A DNA stretch of 64,000 bases, from the NCBI RefSeq assembly GCF_029223525.1, contig NZ_JARHTQ010000021.1, forward strand, positions 62,001-126,000. The letters are read 5' to 3'. Both the position numbers and the translations under genes were made by a program. The notes below the pieces were generated by a model. That model saw only the letters and a list, made by a program, of their open reading frames with translations. It did no database searches and was not told where the DNA came from. This document shows positions 57,137 to 64,000 of this stretch, piece after piece (position 1 is the stretch's first letter; each line of letters begins with the position of its first letter). The DNA comes from Streptantibioticus ferralitis. GTDB taxonomy: Bacteria; Actinomycetota; Actinomycetes; Streptomycetales; Streptomycetaceae.

Positions 57137-58363
57137 TTACCCACGGTTACCCAAGCGGAGCGCCACCACGTCGCCGATGACGATCACCGCGGGCGGCCGG
57201 ACGCCCTCGTCGGCCGCCGTCCGCCCGACCGTCGCCAGCGTGGCGTCGACCCGCCGCTGAGCGGCTGTGGTGCCCTCCTGGACGATGGCGACCGGCGTGT
57301 CCGCGTCCCGGCCGTGCGCGATGAGGGTTCGGGCGATCGCGCCGATCCGCTCGACCGCCATCAGCAGCACCAACGTGCCGTGCAGCCGCGCCAGCGCCGC
57401 CCAGTCGACCAGCGAACTCGGGTCGTCCGGTGCGACATGCCCGCTGACCACGGTGAACTCATGCGCCACCCCCCGGTGTGTCACCGGGATCCCGGCCGCG
57501 GCCGGAACACTGATGGAGCTGGAGATCCCGGGCACGACCGTGCACGCGATCCCCGCCTCGGCCAGCGCCTGGGCCTCCTCCATACCCCGCCCGAAGACGA
57601 ACGGATCGCCGCCCTTCAAACGCACCACGGCCTTGCCCGCCTTGGCGTGTTCGATCAGCGCGTTGTTGATGGCCTCCTGGGCCATCGCCCGCCCGTAGGG
57701 GATCTTCGCCGCGTCGATCACCTCTACATGCGGCGGGAGTTCATCGAGCAGATCACGCGGACCGAGGCGGTCCGCGATGACCACATCGGCCTCCGCGAGC
57801 AGCCGCCGGCCGCGCACGGTGATCAGGTCCGGGTCGCCGGGGCCGCCGCCCACCAGGGCCACCGAGGGCGTACGCGCCCGGTGGTGCGGAGCGGCGAGGG
57901 TGCCGTCGCGCAGGCCCTCGACGACCGCGTCGCGCACGGCGGCGGAGCGCCGCGGGTCACTGCCGGTCAGCACGGCGACGGTCACGCCCTCGCTGCGTCC
58001 GGTCGCCGGGGTCCACGCGGTGGCGGCGTCGGCGTCGTCACTGCGTACGCACCACACCCGGTGCTGCTCGGCCTCGGCGGACGCGGCGGCGTTGGCCTGC
58101 GGGTCGTCGGTGGCGACCACCGCGTACCAGGCATCGGCGAGGTCCCCCTGCTGGTACCTGCGGCGCTCCCAGCGCACCTCGCCCGCGTCCACCATCGCCT
58201 CCACCGACGGGGTCGCCGACGGCGAGACCAGTACCACGTCCGCGCCCGCCGCGACCAGCGAGGGCAGCCGACGCTGTGCTACCTGGCCGCCGCCGAGCAC
58301 GACGACACGCCGTCCGGAGAGCCGCAGTCCGACCGGGTATGCGGGCACGTCGTTACGGTCCAT
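57137..58363 (-). CDS. cobA: CysG-like fused precorrin-2 dehydrogenase / uroporphyrinogen-III C-methyltransferase
   Basis: A 408-residue fusion. Residues ~1-165 are the NAD-binding precorrin-2 dehydrogenase/sirohydrochlorin ferrochelatase half (GLRLSGRRVVVLGGGQVAQRR). Residues ~165-408 are the SAM-dependent methylase SUMT (VALVGGGPGDPDLITVRG, RLKGGDPFVFGRGMEEA, CTVVPGISSSISVPAAAGIPVTHRG). It makes precorrin-2 for siroheme and cobalamin. The ATG at 58363 has GAGGAG upstream. It sits next to cobT and cobL. Confidence 0.94.
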   Translation of the reverse strand: MDRNDVPAYPVGLRLSGRRVVVLGGGQVAQRRLPSLVAAGADVVLVSPSATPSVEAMVDAGEVRWERRRYQQGDLADAWYAVVATDDPQANAAASAEAEQHRVWCVRSDDADAATAWTPATGRSEGVTVAVLTGSDPRRSAAVRDAVVEGLRDGTLAAPHHRARTPSVALVGGGPGDPDLITVRGRRLLAEADVVIADRLGPRDLLDELPPHVEVIDAAKIPYGRAMAQEAINNALIEHAKAGKAVVRLKGGDPFVFGRGMEEAQALAEAGIACTVVPGISSSISVPAAAGIPVTHRGVAHEFTVVSGHVAPDDPSSLVDWAALARLHGTLVLLMAVERIGAIARTLIAHGRDADTPVAIVQEGTTAAQRRVDATLATVGRTAADEGVRPPAVIVIGDVVALRLGNRG

Positions 58364-58533
58364 GGCGGTACAGCTCCTCATGCGGTGGCGATGGGCTCTG
58401 CGCCGCTGCGTCGTTGGAGCGGCAGGGTCCCCTCCCGGGGGGTTCCGAGATTAGCGGCTGGGCCGCCGGGGTGGGCTTCTGGCCTGGGTTTTCTTCCATT
58501 CCAGGGGCCCACCGCGGGTCCGGTGGGCCTTCG

Positions 58534-58597
58534 TCGGGTTGCGGCGAGTTCGACACCGCCGGTCCGCACCGTGGGGGTTGCCCCCGTTGCGGCGGGG
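58534..58597. repeat. Second copy of the interspersed repeat at 9785
   Basis: CGGGTTGCGGCGAGTTCGAC through GGTTGCCCCCGTTGCGGCGG matches 9785-9847 over most of its length, with scattered substitutions. It fills part of the 335-bp gap between the SUMT gene and cobT. A 15-base fragment (CCGTCGTGGTTGCCC) of the 9785 copy also occurs near 53724-53738. The rest of the gap contains GC-rich palindromic sequence and no gene. Confidence 0.75.
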
Positions 58598-58698
58598 AGT
58601 TGTCGCCGCCGCCGCGACACCGAACAGCCACGACGGAGCGGACCGGCGGCCGCGGAACTGCCGTACCCCCATGGAGCGCGCCCCGGCAGCGGCGGGGG

Positions 58699-61600
58699 TC
58701 AGCCCTTCTCGGTGACTCCCGCCGAGTCGAAGGTGGCGACCTCGTGCATCACGCGGGCGGCGCTCTGCACCAGCGGCAGTGCCAGCAGGGCGCCGGTGCC
58801 CTCGCCCAGCCGCAGGTCCAGGTCGACCAGGGGGCGCAGGCCGAGCTTGGTCAGCGCCGCCACGTGGCCGGGCTCCGCGCTGCGGTGACCGGCGATGCAC
58901 GCGGCCAGTGCCTCCGGCGCGATGGCCCGGGCCACCAGCGCGGCGGCCCCGGCGCTGACGCCGTCCAGGATCACCGGCGTACGCAGGGACGCGCCGCCGA
59001 GCACCAGGCCGACCATGGCGGCGTGCTCCAGTCCGCCGATCGCGGCGAGCACACCGACTGGATCGGTCGGGTCGGGCTGGTGCAACTCCAGCGCGCGCCG
59101 CACCACATCGACCTTGCGGGCGTGCATCTCGTCGTTGATGCCGGTACCGCGGCCGGTGACCTCAGCCGGGCCCACACCGGTGTAGACGGAGATCAGCGCC
59201 GCCGAGGCGGTGGTGTTGGCGATGCCCATCTCACCGGTCAGCAGTGCCTTGTTGCCCGCCGCCACCAGGTCGCGCGCGGTCTCGATGCCGACCTCGATCG
59301 CCCGCAGCACCTCTTCGCGGGTCATCGCCGGACCGGTGGTGAAGTCCCCCGTGCCGTGCCGGACCTTCCGCGGCAACAGGCCGGGCGTGGTGGGCAGTTC
59401 GGCCGCCACGCCGACGTCCACCACGCAGACCTCCGCGCCGACCTGGTTGGCGAAGGCGTTGCACACCGCGCCGCCGCCCAGGAAATTGGCCACCATCTGG
59501 GCGGTGACCTCCTGCGGCCAGGCGGTGACGCCCTGGGCGTGCACACCGTGGTCGCCCGCGAAGATCGCCACGGCGGCGGGCTCCGGGATCGGCGGCGGGC
59601 ACTGCCGGGACAGCCCGCACAGCTGCGCGGAGATGATCTCCAGCATGCCGAGCGCGCCGGACGGCTTGGTCATCCGCTTCTGCCGCTCCCACGCCTCACC
59701 GAGCGCCTTGGCGTCCAACGGGCGGATGCCGCGCAGGGTTTCGTCGAGCAGGTCGTGCGGCTGCTCTCCGGGCAGCGCCCGGCGTCCGTACTCCTCCTCG
59801 TGCACCACCCAGGACAGCGGACGGCGCTTGGCCCAGCCCGCCTGCATCAGCTCGGGCTCCTCGGGGAACTCGTCGACGTACCCGACGCACAGGTAGGCGA
59901 CGACCTCCAGGTGCTCGGGCAGGCCGAGTTCGCGGACCATCTCGCGCTCGTCGAAGAAGCTGACCCAGCCGACGCCGAGCCCTTCGGCGCGCGCGGCCAG
60001 CCAGAGGTTCTCCACCGCCAGCGCCGAGCTGTACGGAGCCATCTGCGGCTGCGTGTGGCGGCCGAGGGTGTGGCGGCCACCGCGCGTCGGGTCAGCGGTG
60101 ACCACGATGTTGACCGGGGTTTCGAGGATCGCCTCGATCTTCAGCTCGCGGAACTGCTTGGCCCGGGCCTTGGGCAGCGACTTGGCGTAGGCGTCGCGCT
60201 GCTTCATCGCCAGCGCGTGCATCTTCTCGCGGGTCTGGGTGGACCGGATGACCACGAAGTCCCATGGCTGCGAGTGCCCGACGCTCGGCGCCGTGTGCGC
60301 CGCCTCCAGCACCCGCAACAGCACCTCGTGCGGAATGGGGTCCGGGCGGAAGCCGTTGCGGATGTCGCGGCGCTCCCGGATGACACGGTGCACCGCTTCG
60401 CGTACCGCCTCGTCGTATCCGGCGGCGGAGATGCCCAGCGCGGGTTCGGCGTCCCCGGATCCGGGGGTTTCGGCCGACGCCGCGGGCGGTGCGGCCTCGG
60501 TTGCCGCGGCCACCGGCTCGGGCTGCGGTTCGGCGGCGGAGGCCTGGCCGGCCGCTTCCGGCTGCGGCACCACCACATCCGCGACGGGCTGCTCCGGCTG
60601 CTCGGCGACGGCCGGTTCGGCGGGGGCCTGCGCGGTGGACTCCTCGGGCGCGGTGTCCGTGGCGGCGGGCTCCTGGGCCGCGACGACCTCGGGCTCGGCG
60701 GCCTGGGGCGCGACGATCCCGGGCGCGGCGGCCTGGGGCGCGACGATCCCGGGCGCGGCGGCCTGAGGCGCGACGATCCCGGGCGCGGCGGCCTGAGGCG
60801 CGACGATCCCGGGCGCGGGCGCCTCGGCCGAAGTGTCCGGCTGCGGCGCGGCGTTCAACACGGTGTTCGCCGCCGGCACCGTCACCGGCTCGCTCTCGGC
60901 CAGCACGGGGGCGGGTACGGCGATGGGTTCGCGGTCCAGGTCGGCGAGGCCGCCCGGCTCGTCGGCCGGGGCGTTCAGCGGTGCCTCGGCGACCGATTCC
61001 ACGACCGCGGTGGGCACGACGGGCGTGCTCTGCGCGGGAGCTTCCGGGGTCTCGGGGGCTGCCTGGACCGGCACCGAGAACTGCGCCGCCTCAGCGGGCG
61101 CTTCCTCGGCAGCGACTGCGGCTGCGGGGCTCTCCTCCACGGCGACGACCGGAACGGCAGGCTCCGCCGGAGCTCCCTCGGATACGAGGGAGCTCTCCCC
61201 CACCTGCTGGGCGGGAAGTTTCGGCTGCGCCTGTTCGGCCGGAGCCTCGGCGGCAGCGGCGGGCTCGCCCGGAACCAGCGCCTCGGTACCGGTCGCCGGG
61301 GTGGCGGTCGCCGGGGTGACGGTCGCCGGGGTGACGGTCGTCGTCTCGGCGGCAATCCACGGCCCACCGGACACCGGGACGTCACCGTTCTGCTGAGCCG
61401 GGATCGCGGCGGGCTCCCCGGCCGGAGCGTCGAGGTACTCGGGCCCGGGGGTGCGGTCCCCGGCGCCAGAGCCGAGCTGCGACTCCGGCTGGTGCACCGG
61501 TGCGGGACTGGCGGGCGCGGGCGCCGGCCCGCGTTCGGCGAGCGAGCGCACGGAGACACCGCCGACGGCGTCCGCCGACGGCATCGGCGGGCCCATGTTC

Positions 61601-62136
61601 AGCGGACGGCGAGGTGGCACCGCCTGCCCGGCGGAACCGGGCGCCGATGCGGCGGGTACACCCTGCGCGGGCGTACCTGAAGCCGGTGTCGCCGCGAAAT
61701 CGGCCGCGGCCACGGGGCGTTCGACCCCTTGCGGCGCGAGGCCCGCATCCGCCACGACCGGCTCGGGTTCGACGGCGGCCGGTGCGACCGGCTGCTGCGG
61801 AGCGGCGGCCGGCGGAACCACCGGCGGAGCCGGTTGCACCGGTACCGGTTGAGCGGGGACCGGCTGCGGATCGCCCCACGAGCCCTGCGGTGCGGGCATC
61901 AGCAGCAGGTCGTCCTCGTCCTCGACGGCCACCGGCGCCTCTACGCCGTCCGGTTGGTCGAGGAAGGTGAACGCGGGAGTCGCCGGGGCCAGGAACGCGT
62001 CGGTGCTCCAGCCGTGTCCGGATTGCGGCGCAGCCTTGGCGGCTTCGCCGGTCCGCTCGGCGTGCGGCTGCTGAACCGCTTCTCCGCCTACGTTCTCCGG
62101 CAGTCCCTCGCCGGGGACCGGGCCGGTGTCAGTCAT
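58699..62136 (-). CDS. cobT: Fused BluB-CobT: DMB synthase and nicotinate-nucleotide-DMB phosphoribosyltransferase
   Basis: A 1145-residue protein in three parts. Residues ~1-570 are an Ala/Pro/Val/Glu-rich, low-complexity region, probably disordered, with internal repeats. Residues ~570-785 are BluB, the flavin-destroying enzyme that makes 5,6-dimethylbenzimidazole (EAVHRVIRERRDIRNGF, APSVGHSQPWDFVVI, GVGWVSFF). Residues ~793-1145 are CobT, which activates DMB for the lower ligand of B12 (KPSGALGMLE, FAGDHGVHAQGVT, GEMGIANTT, GAAALVARAI). A similar BluB/CobT fusion is known in Propionibacterium. The ATG at 62136 has GAGGGG upstream. The long N-terminus is the unusual part. Confidence 0.95.
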   Translation of the reverse strand: MTDTGPVPGEGLPENVGGEAVQQPHAERTGEAAKAAPQSGHGWSTDAFLAPATPAFTFLDQPDGVEAPVAVEDEDDLLLMPAPQGSWGDPQPVPAQPVPVQPAPPVVPPAAAPQQPVAPAAVEPEPVVADAGLAPQGVERPVAAADFAATPASGTPAQGVPAASAPGSAGQAVPPRRPLNMGPPMPSADAVGGVSVRSLAERGPAPAPASPAPVHQPESQLGSGAGDRTPGPEYLDAPAGEPAAIPAQQNGDVPVSGGPWIAAETTTVTPATVTPATATPATGTEALVPGEPAAAAEAPAEQAQPKLPAQQVGESSLVSEGAPAEPAVPVVAVEESPAAAVAAEEAPAEAAQFSVPVQAAPETPEAPAQSTPVVPTAVVESVAEAPLNAPADEPGGLADLDREPIAVPAPVLAESEPVTVPAANTVLNAAPQPDTSAEAPAPGIVAPQAAAPGIVAPQAAAPGIVAPQAAAPGIVAPQAAEPEVVAAQEPAATDTAPEESTAQAPAEPAVAEQPEQPVADVVVPQPEAAGQASAAEPQPEPVAAATEAAPPAASAETPGSGDAEPALGISAAGYDEAVREAVHRVIRERRDIRNGFRPDPIPHEVLLRVLEAAHTAPSVGHSQPWDFVVIRSTQTREKMHALAMKQRDAYAKSLPKARAKQFRELKIEAILETPVNIVVTADPTRGGRHTLGRHTQPQMAPYSSALAVENLWLAARAEGLGVGWVSFFDEREMVRELGLPEHLEVVAYLCVGYVDEFPEEPELMQAGWAKRRPLSWVVHEEEYGRRALPGEQPHDLLDETLRGIRPLDAKALGEAWERQKRMTKPSGALGMLEIISAQLCGLSRQCPPPIPEPAAVAIFAGDHGVHAQGVTAWPQEVTAQMVANFLGGGAVCNAFANQVGAEVCVVDVGVAAELPTTPGLLPRKVRHGTGDFTTGPAMTREEVLRAIEVGIETARDLVAAGNKALLTGEMGIANTTASAALISVYTGVGPAEVTGRGTGINDEMHARKVDVVRRALELHQPDPTDPVGVLAAIGGLEHAAMVGLVLGGASLRTPVILDGVSAGAAALVARAIAPEALAACIAGHRSAEPGHVAALTKLGLRPLVDLDLRLGEGTGALLALPLVQSAARVMHEVATFDSAGVTEKG
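60701..60820. repeat. Four in-frame 30-bp tandem repeats in cobT
   Basis: The unit GCCTGGGGCGCGACGATCCC (plus GGGCGCGGCG) starts at 60701, 60731, 60761 and 60791, with one change (GGGG to GAGG) in the last two. It codes on the minus strand for APGIVAPQAA repeated four times. The high identity at DNA level shows recent expansion by slippage or unequal crossover, and 30 bp keeps the frame. Confidence 0.93.
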
Positions 62137-62563
62137 GCGTGCCCCTCGCCCATCGGTATCGATCCTTCCAGCCCCGTGATGCGCCGGCGGCTTCGGCGTA
62201 CGGGCCGCGCCTTCGGACCGACCGGCGGCAGGGCTCGCGGTACGCGCTCCTTGTGCCGGGCGGTCACAGGGAGAACGAGCACGCGTGGCAATGCGTGACG
62301 ACCCCCCGGGACGTTCATTGTCCCGGTAGCTCGCGCGCTACGGCCACCCAACTCGCCATCCGGGCGCTGTGGACTGCGCCACTCCGCTGGCCTGCGGCAC
62401 GGGGAGCCCCGTCACCGACGCCGCGCTCACCGCCGAAGGCGACGTATGGCCGACACCGTGTCAACACCACGTCGCCGCCGGTAGGCGGCACAACGGTCCG
62501 CCAGCCTACCGCGCGATCAGCCGAACGTGTTCCAAGCCCCCGTCACCATCAGACAAATGTTCG
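62137..62563. other. 427-bp gap between cobT and cobL
   Basis: Contains no gene I can support firmly. A short basic frame (61 residues, ATG at 62318, stop overlapping the cobT ATG by ATGA) is possible but has no ribosome site and a random look. CCGGGAC(GTTCATT)GTCCCGG at about 62306-62326 is a small hairpin around that ATG. I searched by eye for a cobalamin riboswitch (B12 box) on the minus strand ahead of cobT and found none. Confidence 0.5.
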
Positions 62564-63778
62564 TCACATCCGAGTGCCGCACAGCAGGAACACGGTGGCG
62601 CGCTCGCGCTCCGCCCACTCACCGTCCAGCTCCACCGACTGCAACAGCGCGCGCTCGACCGAGTAACCGGCCTCCTGCAGCGCCTGGCCGACCCGTTCCG
62701 CCTCATCGCGCGTTGTCGCACTGGCGGCGATACGTTCCGGTTTACGCGCCGCACAGGCGGCCACAACATCTGCCCCGCCGCCGCCGACGCGCACGATGTC
62801 CGGCTCCGGCAGATCCTCCAGGACATGCGGGGCGGCGCCCTCCACCACCTGCGGTTGTACGCCGTAGCGGCGGGCGTTGGCGGTGGTCTGGGCACAGGCC
62901 TCGGCGTCCCGGTCCACCGCGATGACCGCGGCACCGAGCCGGGCAGCCTCCACCGCCACCGCGCCGCTGCCCGCGCCGATGTCCCAGAGCAGATCGCCGG
63001 TGCGCGGCCCGAGCCGGGCGAGTTGCAGGGCGCGCAGCTGGGCGGACTGCCGGGCGCCCGGCGTGTCGGGCCCCGGTCCCGGCGCGTACTGCGCCTCGGG
63101 CAGCGCCCAACCGCGGTTGGCGCCCGGATAGCCGGGGTCCTGGCCCGCGATCCAGCCGCTGCTCTCGGCCGCCGACACGCCGCCGATGACCAGCACCACG
63201 TTGGGGTCGCGCCAGGTGTGGTCGGCGACCTTGTCGGAGGTGAGCACGGTGACCTCCTCGTGCTCGGTGCCCAGCGCCTCGCAGATGACGAAGGTGCGGT
63301 GCACTCCGCCGAGCAGCAGGGCGAGTTCGGCGGGTCCGGCGCCCGGCGCGGTCAGCACCGCGACCTTCGGGTAAGCCCGGATCACGTTCACCGCGCGTCG
63401 CAGCGTGCGGCTGTGCGCCACCACGGTGCGCGCGTCGTCCCATGGCATTCCGGCGCGGGCGAAGGCCTGGGCGACGGAGGAGACGCCCGGCACCACCTCG
63501 ACCTCCAGGCCGTGCTCCGGCTTGCGCAGTGCCCGTACGACGCCGAAGTAGCCGGGGTCGCCGTCGGCGAGGACCACGGCGGTGCCGCGATGCGCCGCGA
63601 TGCGGCGGGCGGCGAGATCGATGCTGCCGAGCAGGACGCGTTCGGCGTCGGCGGGAACATCGGGCAGCGCCAGATGGTGGCGCGCACCGGCCACCAGGGT
63701 GGCCGCGCCGAGTGCGGACAGTGCCGCCGCGGTAAGCGGTGTACCGTCCCACCCGATCACCGTGACCCGGTCCGCCAT
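62564..63778 (-). CDS. cobL: Precorrin-6Y C5,15-methyltransferase (decarboxylating), CbiE-CbiT fusion
   Basis: A 404-residue fusion that methylates C5 and C15 and decarboxylates the C12 acetate in corrin synthesis. Residues ~1-200 are the CbiE tetrapyrrole methylase (VTVIGWDGTPL, DGDPGYFGVVRAL, EVVPGVSSVAQAFARAG). Residues ~235-404 are the CbiT Rossmann methylase (LLWDIGAGSGAVAVEAARLGAAVIAVD). The ATG at 63778 has AAGGA 5 bp upstream. It lies downstream of cobT's promoter side on the same strand. Confidence 0.94.
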   Translation of the reverse strand: MADRVTVIGWDGTPLTAAALSALGAATLVAGARHHLALPDVPADAERVLLGSIDLAARRIAAHRGTAVVLADGDPGYFGVVRALRKPEHGLEVEVVPGVSSVAQAFARAGMPWDDARTVVAHSRTLRRAVNVIRAYPKVAVLTAPGAGPAELALLLGGVHRTFVICEALGTEHEEVTVLTSDKVADHTWRDPNVVLVIGGVSAAESSGWIAGQDPGYPGANRGWALPEAQYAPGPGPDTPGARQSAQLRALQLARLGPRTGDLLWDIGAGSGAVAVEAARLGAAVIAVDRDAEACAQTTANARRYGVQPQVVEGAAPHVLEDLPEPDIVRVGGGGADVVAACAARKPERIAASATTRDEAERVGQALQEAGYSVERALLQSVELDGEWAERERATVFLLCGTRM

Positions 63779-63919
63779 CGTCGTCCTTCGCTCGGCGTGT
63801 CTACTGACTGTGCTGTGCGGGCGTTGTCGCCAGAACCAGGCGCAGACCTGGCAAGACACAGTATCCCGGCCGGGTCTGGCCAAGCACGGGAGCACCCGGC
63901 GCACATGCCGAACGGACGA

Positions 63920-64000
63920 TCAACGCCAGTCGGGATAGGCGGCGTATCCGGAGTCGTCCATCACCCGGCCGGCGACCCCGTCGAGGTCCTCCGGCAGCAG
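63920..64000 (-). CDS. Unidentified protein, C-terminal 26 residues (cut by window edge)
   Basis: The last 26 codons read LLPEDLDGVAGRVMDDSGYAAYPDWR before TGA. The frame enters from beyond base 64000 on the minus strand. The sequence is too short to identify; the clean end and normal codon use suggest a real gene upstream of cobL. The 141 bp between its stop and cobL show no gene. Confidence 0.6.
   Translation of the reverse strand: MLPEDLDGVAGRVMDDSGYAAYPDWR

Noticed and set aside
58276-61680. Very long plus-strand open frame (1134 codons) opposite cobT
   Set aside because: It is the mirror of the low-complexity and catalytic parts of cobT; its translation is Gly/Arg/Leu-rich without domains. 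GC-rich third positions keep the opposite frame open.
57137-62136. A complete cobalamin biosynthetic cluster
   Set aside because: Only SUMT, BluB-CobT and CobL are present; the other corrin genes must lie outside the window.
62133-62318. Possible 61-residue gene overlapping the cobT start
   Set aside because: No ribosome site, very basic random-looking product, start codon inside a hairpin; the ATGA overlap alone is not enough.
63779-63919. B12-box-like CCAGGCGCAGACCTGG upstream of cobL
   Set aside because: It is a short palindrome on the wrong strand relative to cobL, and the remaining riboswitch helices are not visible.

Overview
The window is a chromosomal segment of a high-GC Gram-positive mycelial actinobacterium, almost certainly a Streptomyces or a close relative. 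The grounds are the strong GC bias, GTG/TTG starts coupled by 4-bp ATGA/GTGA overlaps, a near-canonical SsgB sporulation protein, and a gene order I recognise from the S. coelicolor core chromosome: aroBKCE, alaS, rpsD, hisS, rel-apt-secFD-yajC-ruvBAC-yebC-pdxTS, pimA-patA-pgsA, thrS. Most of it is conserved core genome, and I see no prophage, transposase, CRISPR array or biosynthetic cluster.

Region by region. 1-8.9 kb (all minus): two small membrane or coiled-coil proteins, alaS, ruvX, mltG, then the shikimate genes aroE-aroC-aroK-aroB, the last cut by the window edge. 9.2-10.25 kb: a decayed ATPase-type regulator gene followed by GC-rich interspersed and 76-bp tandem repeats. 10.3-19 kb: rpsD diverging from a DUF2470 gene across a 55-bp gap that holds a near-consensus iron box; rarA; a VKOR-family protein; hisS with a 56-bp triple repeat at its 3' end; a metallo-hydrolase; a membrane cyclophilin; and a DUF349 protein. 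19-31 kb (all minus): the stringent-response enzyme Rel, purine salvage (apt), Sec translocon accessories (secD, secF, yajC), Holliday-junction processing (ruvABC), yebC and PLP synthase (pdxS, pdxT). 31-39.5 kb: phosphatidylinositol mannoside biosynthesis (pgsA, patA, pimA), an EF-G2-like GTPase, a large membrane protein and a HIT hydrolase.

39.6-51 kb: thrS, a DUF4365 two-gene unit, a DnaQ-like exonuclease, two tRNA-Val(CAC) genes around an SRPBCC protein, ssgB, a CGNR zinc-finger regulator, a 39-residue membrane peptide, a DsbA-like protein, a double GNAT, a PLP class IV enzyme, and a tRNA cluster (Gly, Cys, three Val(GAC)). 51-64 kb: two small proteins, a membrane Ser/Thr kinase, an adjacent acyl-CoA dehydrogenase pair behind a CAAG-n2-CTTG palindrome, a SpoU rRNA methylase, and a corrin/siroheme group: CysG-like SUMT, a BluB-CobT fusion with a ~570-residue low-complexity N-terminus, and CobL.

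The points most worth a second look are the iron box at the rpsD/DUF2470 divergence, the reconstructible pseudogene at 9.2-9.7 kb, the hisS 3'-end triplication, the DUF4365/partner unit, the concentration of five tRNA-Val genes with a compensated acceptor-stem variant, and the architecture of the BluB-CobT protein. Starts and motifs were read by eye, and no database search was possible.
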